From: Paracoccaceae bacterium
Lineage (GTDB): Bacteria; Pseudomonadota; Alphaproteobacteria; Rhodobacterales; Rhodobacteraceae
Assembly: GCA_026707935.1 (NCBI GenBank)
Contig: JAPOVX010000009.1
Span: 1-34,857 of the forward strand
DNA length: 34,857 nt
Direction of reading: 5' to 3'
Below are positions 17,314 through 26,440 of this stretch, piece after piece. The notes below the pieces were generated by a model, which did not search any database, was not told where the DNA came from, and was given only the letters and a program-made list of their open reading frames with translations. The first letter of the stretch is position 1; each line of letters starts with the position of its first letter. The translations under genes were made by a program, and so were the position numbers.

Positions 17314-17976
17314 GTGCCGCACAACCTGTTCATAGATCTCGACGGAACGCTGATCGACCCCAAGGTCGGGATCACCGGGTCGATCAGGTTTGCACTCCGC
17401 GAACTCGGGATCGACGAACCATCCGCAGATGAGCTTGAATGGTGCATCGGGCCACCGCTGTCGGAGAGTTTTCCCGTCCTTCTCGGACCGGACGAGGATG
17501 TCGGACGCGCGATCTCCCTCTATCGCGATCGGTTCTCGCAAACCGGCATGTACGAAGCGCGGCCATACGCTGGCGTCCACGACATGCTCGCGAACTTGAA
17601 ATCAGCCGGTGTTCGATGTTTCCTGGCAACCTCGAAACCGCAGGTTTTTGCCGAGAGAATCATCGAGCATTTCGACTTCGACCCGCTGATTGACGGAGTT
17701 TTCGGCTCCGAACTCGACGGAAGGCGTGTCGACAAGACCGAATTGATCAGGTTCGTCCTCGAACGAACTGCCGCCGCACCAGGCAGTTCACGGATGATGG
17801 GGGATCGTCGCCACGATATTGCCGGCGCCAGGAACAACGGGATTGGATCGATCGGCGTACTCTGGGGATATGGCACTTCCGAAGAACTCTGCAAAGCCGG
17901 CGCCGACGTCCTCGTCCACCGTCCGGACGAGGTGCCGGAGGTGTTGACGCGTTTCGCTCCGGGCGAATTCAGTTAG
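17314..17976 (+). CDS. HAD-superfamily phosphatase, phosphoglycolate phosphatase-like
   Basis: The 220-residue product has HAD motif I FIDLDGTLID (nucleophile and acid Asp), motif II LATSKP and motif IV MMGDRRHDIAGARNNG. A helical cap lies between residues about 15 and 85. The overall pattern resembles Gph/PGP-type hydrolases. The GTG start at 17314 has only a weak GAGG close upstream, so the start is moderately certain. Substrate is unassigned. The 3' end overlaps that of serA (opposite strand) by 8 nt. Confidence 0.82.
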   Translation: MPHNLFIDLDGTLIDPKVGITGSIRFALRELGIDEPSADELEWCIGPPLSESFPVLLGPDEDVGRAISLYRDRFSQTGMYEARPYAGVHDMLANLKSAGVRCFLATSKPQVFAERIIEHFDFDPLIDGVFGSELDGRRVDKTELIRFVLERTAAAPGSSRMMGDRRHDIAGARNNGIGSIGVLWGYGTSEELCKAGADVLVHRPDEVPEVLTRFAPGEFS

Positions 17977-19564
17977 CCAAATCAAAGACAAGCGGTCGGA
18001 TACGTTGAAACTTGCCGGTTTCACGCAAGGCCTTGACGTCCTCATCGTCCAGCGGTTCGTCGAGTTCAAGCAGGGCTATCGCGCTTCCTGCCGGTCCCGT
18101 ACGACCCAGGGTGAAATTCGCGATATTTACACCGGCGTCACCCAACACGGTCCCCAACGTTCCGATCACGCCCGGCACGTCATTGTTGGTCGTGTACAGC
18201 ATGTGCCGGCCGACCTCGGCATCGATGTTGATGCCCTTGATTTGAATAAAGCGTGGCTTGCCGTCGGAAAAAACCGTACCGGCGACGGATCTGGTCAAGC
18301 TGCGGGTCTTGACCGTCAACCGGATGTAACTTTCGAACACGCCGGATTGTTCTTGAGTTGTCGTCGAGATCTTCACGCCCCGCTCCCGTGCAATGATCGG
18401 AGCCGACACCATGTTCGCATCGGGCACTTGCGGTTTGATCATTCCGGCAATCAAGGCACTGTCGAGCGCCCGTGTATTCATGCTGGCGACTTCCCCGTCG
18501 TAAAGAATGTTGATGCTCTCGATCGGCTCTTCCGTCATTTGCCCGACGAAAGACCCCAGGTAAGCGGCCAATTGTACGAAGGGACCAATCACCGCGGACT
18601 CTTCAGCGCTGATCGACGGCATGTTGATGGCGTTGGAGACCGCTCCCCGCAGCAGGTAATCCACCATTTGCTCGGCCACCTGGATCGACACGTTTTCCTG
18701 GGCTTCGAGGGTCGCCGCACCGAGGTGCGGCGTGCACACGACATTGGGCAGGTTGAAAAGCGGGCTTTCCGTTGCCGGTTCCATCTCGAACACGTCGAAC
18801 GCGGCCCCTGCCACGACTCCGGACTTGAGCGCTTCGGCCAGGGCGGCTTCATCCACGATCCCGCCACGCGCACAATTGATAATGCGTACGCCCGGTTTCA
18901 TCCCTGCAATTGCCTCCGAATCGATCAGTCTCGCGGTCCGGTCGGTTTTCGGGACGTGCAGCGAAATGAAGTCGGACGCCTCGAGAAGTTCGCCGAAACC
19001 CACCTTCCTGACACCCAGTCTTTCGGCCCGTTCCGGAGACAGGAACGGGTCGTACGCAACAACCTTCATCTTCAGCCCGAGTGCGCGATCCGCCACGATG
19101 GACCCGATGTTGCCGCAACCGACCAACCCGAGGGTCTTGTTGGTAACCTCCACCCCCATGAACTTCGCTTTTTCCCATTTTCCCGCGTGAGTTGACGCGT
19201 TTGCCTCCGGAATCTGCCGGGCGACCGCCATCATCAGCGAGATCGCGTGTTCGGCTGTCGTGATGGAGTTGCCGAACGGCGTGTTCATGACAATGATGCC
19301 CCGCCGGGTCGCGGCGTTGACATCGATATTGTCGACTCCGATTCCTGCGCGTCCAATGACTTTCAGGCGATGGGCAGACGACAACAGTTGTTCCGAAACC
19401 TTGGTGGCTGAACGCACCGCGAGTCCGTCAAAGGAACCGATGCGCGTCCGGAGCGCTTTCTTGTCCTTCCCCAGGTCGGGTTCGAATGCGACATCGATTC
19501 CGTTGTTCCGTAAGACCTGAACTGCAGACTCGCTGAGCTTGTCCGATACGAGTACGCTGACCAA
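17969..19564 (-). CDS. serA: D-3-phosphoglycerate dehydrogenase
   Basis: The 531-residue SerA oxidises 3-phosphoglycerate to 3-phosphohydroxypyruvate with NAD, the first step of serine synthesis. The start is TTG 19564, because GGGAG lies about 7 nt upstream and the protein then begins at the usual VSVLVSDKLSE; the nearby ATG at 19577 is out of frame. Visible: Rossmann motif GLVGCGNIGSIVADRALGL; catalytic Arg in NCARGGIVDE, Glu in FEMEPATESPLF and His in CTPHLGAATLEAQ; an intervening allosteric-substrate-binding-type domain (residues about 315-450); and a C-terminal ACT domain (LYTTNNDVPGVIGTLGTVLG) likely to sense serine. It lies 69 nt after serC and is probably co-transcribed. Confidence 0.97.
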   Translation of the reverse strand: MVSVLVSDKLSESAVQVLRNNGIDVAFEPDLGKDKKALRTRIGSFDGLAVRSATKVSEQLLSSAHRLKVIGRAGIGVDNIDVNAATRRGIIVMNTPFGNSITTAEHAISLMMAVARQIPEANASTHAGKWEKAKFMGVEVTNKTLGLVGCGNIGSIVADRALGLKMKVVAYDPFLSPERAERLGVRKVGFGELLEASDFISLHVPKTDRTARLIDSEAIAGMKPGVRIINCARGGIVDEAALAEALKSGVVAGAAFDVFEMEPATESPLFNLPNVVCTPHLGAATLEAQENVSIQVAEQMVDYLLRGAVSNAINMPSISAEESAVIGPFVQLAAYLGSFVGQMTEEPIESINILYDGEVASMNTRALDSALIAGMIKPQVPDANMVSAPIIARERGVKISTTTQEQSGVFESYIRLTVKTRSLTRSVAGTVFSDGKPRFIQIKGINIDAEVGRHMLYTTNNDVPGVIGTLGTVLGDAGVNIANFTLGRTGPAGSAIALLELDEPLDDEDVKALRETGKFQRIRPLVFDLAN

Positions 19565-19633
19565 TTCGCTACTCCCATATTGCGATACAATGACGGTTTC
19601 CGCGGTCCTTGCGCGGCAGGAAACGATGCCGGA

Positions 19634-20803
19634 TCAATCGTGGCGCAGCGCGTTCAATTGCAACGCGAACGCCCAGTCCAGCCAGGGGAACAGCATTTCA
19701 AGACTGCTGGTCTCGACCGTGCTACCCGTCCAAATCCGCAGGCCCGGCGGCGCATCGCGGTAGGACCCGATATCGAAAGCGGCCGCTTCCTCTTCCAGCC
19801 GCGAGACGATTCCGCGCGCGAACCGGGCTCTTGCCGTCGGGTCGAGCATGGCAACGCCCGGGTGTACGAATTTCAGGCAGACCGAGGTGTTGGACCGGGT
19901 TGCGGGATCAAATGCCAGGAAATCCAGCCAGTCGCGGTTTTCCACGAACCCGGTCACCGCGGCCAGGTTGGCATTCGCCCGGCCGATCATGGCGTCGAGA
20001 CCGCCAATTGTTGCTGCCCATTCGAGCGCGGCAATACAATCCTCGACGCAGAGCATCGACGGTGTGTTGATGGTCGCTCCCCTGAAGATGGATTCGTTGA
20101 GCCTGCCGGCCCTGGTCAGTCTGAAAACCTTGGGAACTGGCCAGGGAGGTGTCCACGACTCGAGCCGCCCGGCGGCGCGCGGGGACAGGATGAGCATTCC
20201 ATGGGCTGCTTCTCCGCCGAGCGCCTTTTGCCAGGAAAACGTGGTCACGTCGAGCTTGTCCCACGGGAGTTCCTGGGCAAAGACCGCCGACGTTGCGTCG
20301 CAGATCGTCAGCCCGCCCCTGTCGTCGGGGATAAACGCGCCGTCGGGAACCCGAACGCCCGAGGTCGTTCCGTTCCACGTGAAAACGACGTCATTGCTGA
20401 AATCGACTGCGGCGAGATCGGGCAAGAGTCCATAATCCGCCACATGGCGATTGACGCCGTCCAGCTTGAGTTCGGACACCACGTCGTTGAGCCACGCCTT
20501 GCCGAAACTCTCCCACGCAAGGACATCGACCGGACGGCATCCCAGGAGCGACCACAGCGCCATCTCGACGGCACCGGTATCCGACGCCGGGACGATCCCG
20601 ACGCGATAGTCGTCCGGAATCCCCAGGATCTCGCGCGTCAGGTCGATCAACCGCTCCAACCTGGCCCTGCCCGGAAGCGAACGATGCGACCTGCCCAGAA
20701 GATCGATCGGAAGGTTGGATGGCGCCCATCCCGGCGGCTTGGGGCAGGGACCGGAGGAAAACCTCGGGTTGGCCGGACGAACCTCCGGCTTGGGATTGAT
20801 CAT
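19634..20803 (-). CDS. serC: Phosphoserine aminotransferase
   Basis: The 389-residue class V aminotransferase makes phosphoserine from phosphohydroxypyruvate and glutamate. N-terminal features are RFSSGPCPKPPGW and GRSHRSLPGRARL, then the cofactor region PASDTGAVEMALWSLLG and VFTWNGTTSGVRVP. The PLP lysine is K193 in TTFSWQKALGGEAAHG. ATG 20803 has GAGAGGG 6-12 nt upstream, and that ribosome site sits at the 3' end of a structured leader. It is the first gene of the serC-serA unit. This belongs to the archaeal/alphaproteobacterial-like SerC subgroup rather than the E. coli type, judged from memory. Confidence 0.95.
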   Translation of the reverse strand: MINPKPEVRPANPRFSSGPCPKPPGWAPSNLPIDLLGRSHRSLPGRARLERLIDLTREILGIPDDYRVGIVPASDTGAVEMALWSLLGCRPVDVLAWESFGKAWLNDVVSELKLDGVNRHVADYGLLPDLAAVDFSNDVVFTWNGTTSGVRVPDGAFIPDDRGGLTICDATSAVFAQELPWDKLDVTTFSWQKALGGEAAHGMLILSPRAAGRLESWTPPWPVPKVFRLTRAGRLNESIFRGATINTPSMLCVEDCIAALEWAATIGGLDAMIGRANANLAAVTGFVENRDWLDFLAFDPATRSNTSVCLKFVHPGVAMLDPTARARFARGIVSRLEEEAAAFDIGSYRDAPPGLRIWTGSTVETSSLEMLFPWLDWAFALQLNALRHD

Positions 20804-20809
20804 TTTTTA

Positions 20810-20900
20810 CCCTCTCAGGCAAACGCCCCTCGTTGGGGAGGGGTGGCCCGCGCTGCCATTACCTGACGCCCTGCCGGTTCTCAAGCGAGGAAGTGGACAC
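20810..20900 (-). ncRNA. Candidate serC leader RNA with hairpin near the ribosome site
   Basis: On the minus strand, just upstream of serC, CCCCTC and GAGGGG (20843-20838 and 20831-20826) form a 6-bp hairpin with a 6-nt loop. Nine nt later comes the ribosome site GAGAGGG (20816-20810). The CCCTC of the hairpin could alternatively pair with the ribosome site, which would allow on/off control. A serC RNA motif is known upstream of serC in Alphaproteobacteria. Position and lineage fit, but I cannot confirm membership without a covariance model. The 5' limit is arbitrary. Confidence 0.45.
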
Positions 20901-21100
20901 CGAATGCCGGAGGTCCGTCGCACCGGATCCTGAACCGGGACCGGGAATTCCGGGCGATAGAGGAATTTTTCGACTCCAGGAAATATCTACCGGGACGGCA
21001 TCTCTTGGAATATGGAATGTTGCACGCATTCTCCGCTCCGTGAGATTGTCCACGTGTCAATCGATTTGGCTCATTTTTTCGGCGCAATGGGAGGGTTCTG

Positions 21101-22012
21101 ATGTACGTCGCCGTCCTGGTTTCGAATCCCGGCGTGGCACGACTGACGCCGGAAGTCGTCCAGCCAGTCAGGGATCGCCTGAATGGCGACACGATCAGCT
21201 GGTTGGCTGACGGAAAAGCCTGCGAGTTCCTGCTGGGCGAAAAGCCTGGCGCCGGGGTGATCAGCGACATCCGGACAAGGCTTCACCCGAGCCAGGTGGA
21301 TCTTTGCGTGGTTCCAGGTGCCAACCGCAAGAAAAGAGTCCTGTTCGCCGACATGGACAGCACCATGATTCTCGAGGAAAGCCTTGATGAACTCGCGGCA
21401 CATGTCGGAATCGGAGACGAGGTCAAAAAGATCACTGCCGCGGCGATGAACGGCGAGCTCGAATTCGAAGAAGCCGTTCGGCACAGGGTGGGTCTTCTCG
21501 CGGGACTGGAGGTTTCGGTTATCGATCACGTCGTCGATAACCGAATCACGCTGGCGCCGGGCGGGCAGGAACTCGTTGCGACCATGAAGGCTGATGGCGC
21601 CTATTCCGTACTCGTTTCGGGGGGCTTCGAAGATTTCACCAGGGTCGTCGCGACCCGCCTCGGATTCGACGAATACCGGGCCAACGCATTGGTCAAGCGG
21701 GACGGCAAGCTGACAGGCGAGCCCGGAACACCCATACTGGGGCGAGAGGCAAAGGCCGAAACGCTGTCGGAGGTCACCGAAAGGTTGGGGTTACGGGCCG
21801 AGGACGTTCTGGCGGTGGGAGACGGTGCGAATGACCTGGACATGTTGCGGACGGCCGGAATTGGCGTTGCGCACCATGCGAAACCGGCAGTCGCGGCGCG
21901 CAGTCGGCACGTTCTCGAGTTCGCCGACCTCAGCGGGTTGCTGTTCCTCCAGGGTTATCGGCTCAACGAGTTCCAGTGGCCCGGATCGCCGGCCGGCACT
22001 TCGGCCCGCTGA
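21101..22012 (+). CDS. serB: Phosphoserine phosphatase
   Basis: The 303-residue SerB dephosphorylates phosphoserine to L-serine, the last pathway step. An N-terminal domain of about 75 residues is ACT-like (MYVAVLVSNPGVARLTPEVV). The HAD core follows: motif I FADMDSTMI (nucleophile D84, acid D86), ESLDELAAHVGIGDEVKKIT, motif II VLVSGGFEDFT, and motif IV AVGDGANDLDMLRTAGIGVA. ATG 21101 follows GGGAGGG at about 6 nt. It is divergent from serC-serA across a 297-nt spacer, so the three genes form a complete serine cluster. Confidence 0.96.
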   Translation: MYVAVLVSNPGVARLTPEVVQPVRDRLNGDTISWLADGKACEFLLGEKPGAGVISDIRTRLHPSQVDLCVVPGANRKKRVLFADMDSTMILEESLDELAAHVGIGDEVKKITAAAMNGELEFEEAVRHRVGLLAGLEVSVIDHVVDNRITLAPGGQELVATMKADGAYSVLVSGGFEDFTRVVATRLGFDEYRANALVKRDGKLTGEPGTPILGREAKAETLSEVTERLGLRAEDVLAVGDGANDLDMLRTAGIGVAHHAKPAVAARSRHVLEFADLSGLLFLQGYRLNEFQWPGSPAGTSAR

Positions 22013-22544
22013 TCCCGTTGACGCAGGCAAGGCAGCGATAATGGGGGCGTCCTGAATCGTCTGTCTCTCTGGCGGCAGGCTGACATGTCGGATCGTTTTG
22101 AGCGAGCACGAAAACAACATTTGGCACATCCAGCACAATATCGACCATCCGAATGAAGTCCCGTGATACCGTCGAGTCGTCCGGACACTCTCCATAGCAG
22201 CCAGTCCCCCTGCCGAGAAACGGCGCCACTGCTCGGCCAGACGCGCCTCCTCACGCCCGTTGAAAACTCGCGTGCGCGACCACGGCGGACGGTGTTTCCC
22301 ATTTCCATTCCCCGTCTCGAACGCACGGCACGGATACGGAACTGCCGTCTTTCCTGTTGCAGGCGAGTAACCCGCTGCCACGACTTGGCCATTGACACTC
22401 TTGAACGCTCATTCACGGACCGTGAATCCGGTTTGACAATCAAGTCTTACGGGTTTTGACTGCTGAACAAATCCGATTTTTTTTGCGTATCGTTATGCGG
22501 GCGTGACTCTCTTTGCGCCCGGGACAGATCAGGAAGGTGGAGCA
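22013..22544. other. Intergenic region, no recognised gene
   Basis: About 530 nt. Minus-strand frames of 162 and 196 codons run through it and partly antisense to serB, but they lack family signatures and plausible ribosome sites. A TTGACA-like -35 lies at 22433-22438 with no convincing -10. A poly-T run (22477-22484) precedes the next gene. Confidence 0.35.
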
Positions 22545-23228
22545 ATGGCTGAATTCACATGGTACGGTCAGGCGAGTTTCGGAATCGTTTCCAAGGATGA
22601 CCTCAGAATCGTCACTGATCCCTACGACCCCGAAAAGGCGGGATTCAAGCCGTTTCCGCATCCCGCCGACATCGTGATCAAATCGAGCAGCAGCGACGAT
22701 TTTCACGACAATGACCACCTCGTGCCCAAGAAACCCGGCGCAACCGTGATCGACGCACTCGAAATTGCTCTCGATGGCGGCAGCACGTCATCCCACGGAT
22801 TCCGGTTCACGACGATAGAAGCGATGGAACACGCAGACCACCCGAGCGGGCATCCCGATCAGAATGCCATGTACAGGTTCGCGGTCGATGGGCTGGAGAT
22901 CGGGCACATGGGCGACATGGGCGATGATTTTTCCGATGCCCAACTGGAATTTTTCGATGGGGTCAACGTGTTGTTGGGTCATGCCGGTGGTTTTCCGGTG
23001 ATCTCGCTCAATGAATTGATGAGGGTGATTGGCCACGTCGCTCCGCGCTTGGTCATACCGATGCATTACCGTACCCCGGAGTACATTCTGAAAAACATGT
23101 TCACGATCGATGAATTCTTGGGCGTATTCCCCCGAGAACTGGTTGACATGGCAGGCAAAAGCACCGTCACCATCAATGCCGATGCTCTTCCGGACACGAC
23201 CCGGGCGCTGGTTCTGGAACCCTATTGA
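22545..23228 (+). CDS. Metallo-beta-lactamase-fold hydrolase with altered metal motif
   Basis: The 227-residue product starts at ATG 22545 with GGTGGAG just upstream. The N-terminus (TWYGQASFGIVSKDDLRIVTDPYDP) and C-terminal blocks (LEIGHMGDMGDDFSDAQLEFF, VLLGHAGGFPVISLNELM, PRLVIPMHYRTPEY) match UlaG-like or UPF0173-like MBL proteins. The usual HxHxDH zinc motif after the third strand (DIVIK) is replaced by SSSSDD (residues 47-52). Later His residues (121, 146, 174) remain. It may bind a single metal, use another ligand such as H54 or H58, or be non-hydrolytic. Substrate unknown. It stands alone between serB and xsc. Confidence 0.8.
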   Translation: MAEFTWYGQASFGIVSKDDLRIVTDPYDPEKAGFKPFPHPADIVIKSSSSDDFHDNDHLVPKKPGATVIDALEIALDGGSTSSHGFRFTTIEAMEHADHPSGHPDQNAMYRFAVDGLEIGHMGDMGDDFSDAQLEFFDGVNVLLGHAGGFPVISLNELMRVIGHVAPRLVIPMHYRTPEYILKNMFTIDEFLGVFPRELVDMAGKSTVTINADALPDTTRALVLEPY

Positions 23229-23940
23229 CCCGTCGCCCCTTGATTTCCGGACGTCATCGGCGAACACCGGTATCGGCACGCCGAATTGAAATTTCGCCCG
23301 CCCGTCATGTCAACTGAACCGGTCGTGTCCTTGTGACGAAGCGCGGCAGATTCGGAGTCCGCCTGGCCAAATGCCGATCCTGCCCGTGACGCCGTTATCG
23401 CTTCGTGCGCCGAACGCGGAATACGCGTACTGCCAGGATTCGACCGCGTGTCCGCCTGCCAACCGATAGCCTTTCGAATCCGGCTACGTTCAGGCACAGG
23501 TGACAACGCGCCCGATCTCGCATGCGATCGCGGCCGGGCCCGTCACCGACACCGATTTGGTGCCGTTGAATCAAGCAGTTCCTGACGCAAGCGACTTTCA
23601 ATCGGGACCAGAGGTCCTTGGCAAGAAGAACAGAAAGTCCGATGCAAATTGCCCGAGATGACAGCCGGAATTCCGGCCGCGAGCACAAGCAGGAACCCAG
23701 ACAACCATACCTGGAATGCCGCAGCTGCACGGGATTTCCTTCTGGAATCATTGCGTAGCCACTCTGGCGCTACAGGAAGCGTAACGTGGCGACTTTACGT
23801 GACCGACGGCGTTGCAGCCTCGTCAAACTTGCGTACAAATGCACGTGGCGACCACGATCTTCGGGAAACTGGTCGGTGCCGGCGGAAGAATGATCAACTG
23901 CGCGTAAATCACCTGACCTGCGGAAAAAGGCGGTAGACCA
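23229..23940. other. Long intergenic region upstream of xsc
   Basis: About 710 nt. No gene is recognised; short frames on both strands are composition-driven. The promoter of xsc should be in the right part. No taurine or sulfonate regulator gene (for example TauR-type) is present. Confidence 0.4.
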
Positions 23941-25722
23941 ATGAAGATGACAACTGAAGAGGCATTCATCAAGGTTCTCCAGATGCACGGCATCGAACAT
24001 ACGTTCGGGATCATCGGATCGGCGATGATGCCCATTTCGGACCTGTTCCCGGCTGCCGGCATCGCATTCTGGGACGCGGCACATGAGTGCAATGCCGGGA
24101 TGATGGCCGACGGCTACACCAGGGCTAGCGGCAAGATGGCCATGATGGTTGCCCAAAACGGCCCGGGCGTCACCAACTTTGTGACGCCGGTCAAGACTGC
24201 CTACTGGAACCATACACCTCTCCTCCTCGTGACCCCGCAGGCTGCCAACAAGACAATGGGCCAGGGTGGATTCCAGGAAGTCGAGCAGATGGCCCTGTTC
24301 AAGGACATGGTTGCGTACCAGGAAGAGGTTCGGGACCCGTCGAGAATGGCCGAAGTCCTGAATCGCGTCATCATGCAGGCGAAACGTGCATCGGCTCCCG
24401 CCCAGATCAATGTTCCGCGGGACTACTGGACTCAAGTTGTCGATATTGATCTTCCGTCGGTTGTCGAGTTCGAGCCCCCGTCCGGCGGCGAGGACACGCT
24501 GGCAAAGGCCGCCGAACTCATTTCGCGGGCAAGGTTCCCGGTAATCCTGAACGGGGCAGGTGTCGTCATTGGAAATGCGATTGCCGAATCCGTCGCGCTT
24601 GCCGAGCGGCTTGGGGCACCGGTTTGCTGCGGATACCAGCACAATGACGCCTTCCCCGGCTCTCATCCGTTGTTTGCAGGGCCGCTCGGTTACAATGGGT
24701 CCAAGGCAGGAATGCAGCTGATCGCGAAAGCAGATGTCGTCCTTGCGCTTGGAACCCGGTTGAACCCGTTCTCCACGCTGCCCGGGTATGGAATCGATTA
24801 CTGGCCCAAGGACGCGTCGATCATCCAGGTCGACATCAATCCTGACCGAATTGGCCTGACCAAGCCCGTCACGGTCGGGATCGTCGGAGACGCGCGAAGC
24901 GTCGCACGGTCCCTGCTCGGCCGCCTGCCTGCTGATGCCGGGGATGCAGGCCGTGAAGACCGTCTTGCCACGATCGCCAGGATCAAGTCATCCTGGGCCC
25001 AGGAACTTACATCCATGGATCACGAAGACGACGACCCTGGCACAACCTGGAATGAAAGGGTCCGGGCACGTCAACCGAGTCACATGTCACCCCGAATGGC
25101 ATGGCGCGCAATCCAGGCATCCTTGCCAAGGGATGCGATCATATCCTCGGACATCGGGAACAATTGCGCCATCGGAAATGCCTATCCGACCTTCGAGCAG
25201 GGCCGCAAATACCTCGCACCGGGCCTGTTCGGCCCCTGTGGCTACGGGTTTCCGGCGATTATCGGCGCGAAAATAGGAAACCCTGATACGCCGGTCGTCG
25301 GGTTTGCCGGCGACGGGGCATTCGGAATCTCGATGAACGAAATGACGGCTTGCGGCCGGAACGAGTGGCCGCCGATCACGATGATCATTTTCCGGAACTA
25401 TCAATGGGGCGCCGAGAAACGAAACACGACGCTCTGGTACGACGACAATTTCGTTGGCACGGAACTCGACCTCGACGTCTCGTATTCGGCGATCGCCCGG
25501 GCATGCGGGATGGAAGGCGTCCAGGTTACGACCATGTCGTCATTGACCGACGCGCTCAACACGGCTGTCAGGGCACAGTTGAATGACAAGCTGACCACGT
25601 TCATCGAGGTCATCCTGAACCAGGAACTCGGGGAACCTTTCAGGCGCGATGCCATGAAGAGACCTGTCCCGGTGGCCGGCGTGAACAGACAGGACATGCG
25701 GCCTCAAACGACTGCTTCCTGA
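23941..25722 (+). CDS. xsc: Sulfoacetaldehyde acetyltransferase
   Basis: The 593-residue ThDP enzyme converts sulfoacetaldehyde and phosphate to acetyl phosphate and sulfite, the desulfonation step of taurine, isethionate and related C2-sulfonate degradation. Its opening TTEEAFIKVLQMHGIEHTFG, the following IIGSAMMPISDLFP, and HTPLLLVTPQAANKTMGQGG are highly characteristic of Xsc. The ThDP glutamate lies in AAHECNAGMMADG. The C-terminal ThDP motif is GFAGDGAFGISMNEMTA to NYQWGAEKRN. ATG 23941 follows a purine-rich GGAAAAAGGCGG. Family length is about 590-600. Notably pta, taurine dehydrogenase/aminotransferase and sulfite-export genes are not adjacent. It is cytoplasmic. Confidence 0.96.
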   Translation: MKMTTEEAFIKVLQMHGIEHTFGIIGSAMMPISDLFPAAGIAFWDAAHECNAGMMADGYTRASGKMAMMVAQNGPGVTNFVTPVKTAYWNHTPLLLVTPQAANKTMGQGGFQEVEQMALFKDMVAYQEEVRDPSRMAEVLNRVIMQAKRASAPAQINVPRDYWTQVVDIDLPSVVEFEPPSGGEDTLAKAAELISRARFPVILNGAGVVIGNAIAESVALAERLGAPVCCGYQHNDAFPGSHPLFAGPLGYNGSKAGMQLIAKADVVLALGTRLNPFSTLPGYGIDYWPKDASIIQVDINPDRIGLTKPVTVGIVGDARSVARSLLGRLPADAGDAGREDRLATIARIKSSWAQELTSMDHEDDDPGTTWNERVRARQPSHMSPRMAWRAIQASLPRDAIISSDIGNNCAIGNAYPTFEQGRKYLAPGLFGPCGYGFPAIIGAKIGNPDTPVVGFAGDGAFGISMNEMTACGRNEWPPITMIIFRNYQWGAEKRNTTLWYDDNFVGTELDLDVSYSAIARACGMEGVQVTTMSSLTDALNTAVRAQLNDKLTTFIEVILNQELGEPFRRDAMKRPVPVAGVNRQDMRPQTTAS

Positions 25723-25958
25723 CAGTCTCCCTTGCTCGCCGAAAACGAGTAACGGGGAACTCCTGGAACTTCGTGGGGGGCCGTCTGGACTGACGTTCTC
25801 CGGGATACATTCAGACCCCGTGACTTCTCGGCCGTGTTCCGACAATCGACGCAGCGCAATACGTGCGTCGACCGAAGAGATGCGGGGGGAAACGGTCATT
25901 CCCGTGGGTCAGGCGAGACAACACCGCGTACACCCGTTACCCCGGATCCTAAAGTTCG
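25723..25958. other. Spacer between xsc and the tRNA-linked repeat
   Basis: About 235 nt with no gene. It is the last apparently core sequence before the first tRNA-Ser half-site. No terminator stem with T run was identified. Confidence 0.35.
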
Positions 25959-26300
25959 ATTTTGGTCTTGAACTCTATCGTGGCAGTTCGGGATTGGGTT
26001 CGGCGGAGACGTGGGCGAGTGGTTGAATGCGCTCCCCTGCCAAGGCATTTCAGCACCTTTTGTTCACGTTCAGTTCTTGGTTTACACCAAGTTTCGTTCG
26101 CGTTCGAACGCTTTCATGACTGTCGCGACCGGTACATCTACCTGATAAAAACTCAGTTTCGACACCACATGATCTAGGCCGCATCGCGCAGGTTGTCGGG
26201 GCTGCGATGGGCATAGGTCTGTTTCTGGCCATCAATTGAAACTCTGAAAATCCCGGAAGCAATCCACCGATCCATGTCCCGTTGCCTGGAATTGGGTTGG
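25959..26300 (+). repeat. Diverged direct repeat, copy 1: tRNA-Ser upstream, half-site and integrase 3' end
   Basis: This stretch is clearly related to 31640-31985. Both contain TTCGATT..TGTCTTGAAC-like upstream DNA, the tRNA-Ser 5' half, then TTTCA(A/G)CACC and TGTTCA..TTC(A)GTT, GAACGCTTTCA..ACTGTCG, and finally the antisense 3' end of an integrase gene. The two copies differ at many positions, so the events are not recent. The copies delimit an island of about 5.7 kb. Confidence 0.75.
26005..26044 (+). pseudogene. tRNA-Ser(GCU) 5' half, decayed attachment scar
   Basis: 40 nt begin GGAGACG (acceptor strand), pass through a D-arm and CTCCC anticodon stem, and end just past the anticodon loop, where unrelated DNA begins. 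Compared with the second half-site it has three changes (G for C in the D-arm side, T for G after GAA, and C for T in the anticodon). It cannot make a tRNA. It marks the left end of island A. Confidence 0.75.
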
Positions 26301-26440
26301 AATTTCGTACCCAAGGGCGAAGAGAACGCCCGCCGCGGCGCAAACGATGCGCTTGGCCTTTGCCGTCCGGGAGGTCTGGAGTACACCCCGAACGCGATCT
26401 GGTTCCGGGCATGCCGGTAGCAGATGAATCGTTCCAACGA
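26174..26440 (-). pseudogene. Decayed tyrosine integrase C-terminus
   Basis: The last 34 codons read MDRWIASGIFRVSIDGQ then KQTYAHRSPDNLRDAA, matching the C-terminus of the intact integrase at 31837-32865 (MDRWIAAGFFGVSMDVLEKT, YAHHSPDYLRDAA). A stop now falls just after RDAA. Upstream, SLERFICYRHARNQIAFG resembles the box I region (HLARFILTAIHTGTRSG) but the intervening part is deleted and the HxxR motif is missing. The tyrosine is kept but the enzyme cannot work. Confidence 0.75.

Noticed and set aside
20811-20843. CTCTCAGGCAAA on the plus strand, resembling the end of a glycine riboswitch, upstream of serB
   Set aside because: The matching 5' GGAGAG aptamer half is absent (serC coding DNA lies there). 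The element reads better as a minus-strand serC leader.
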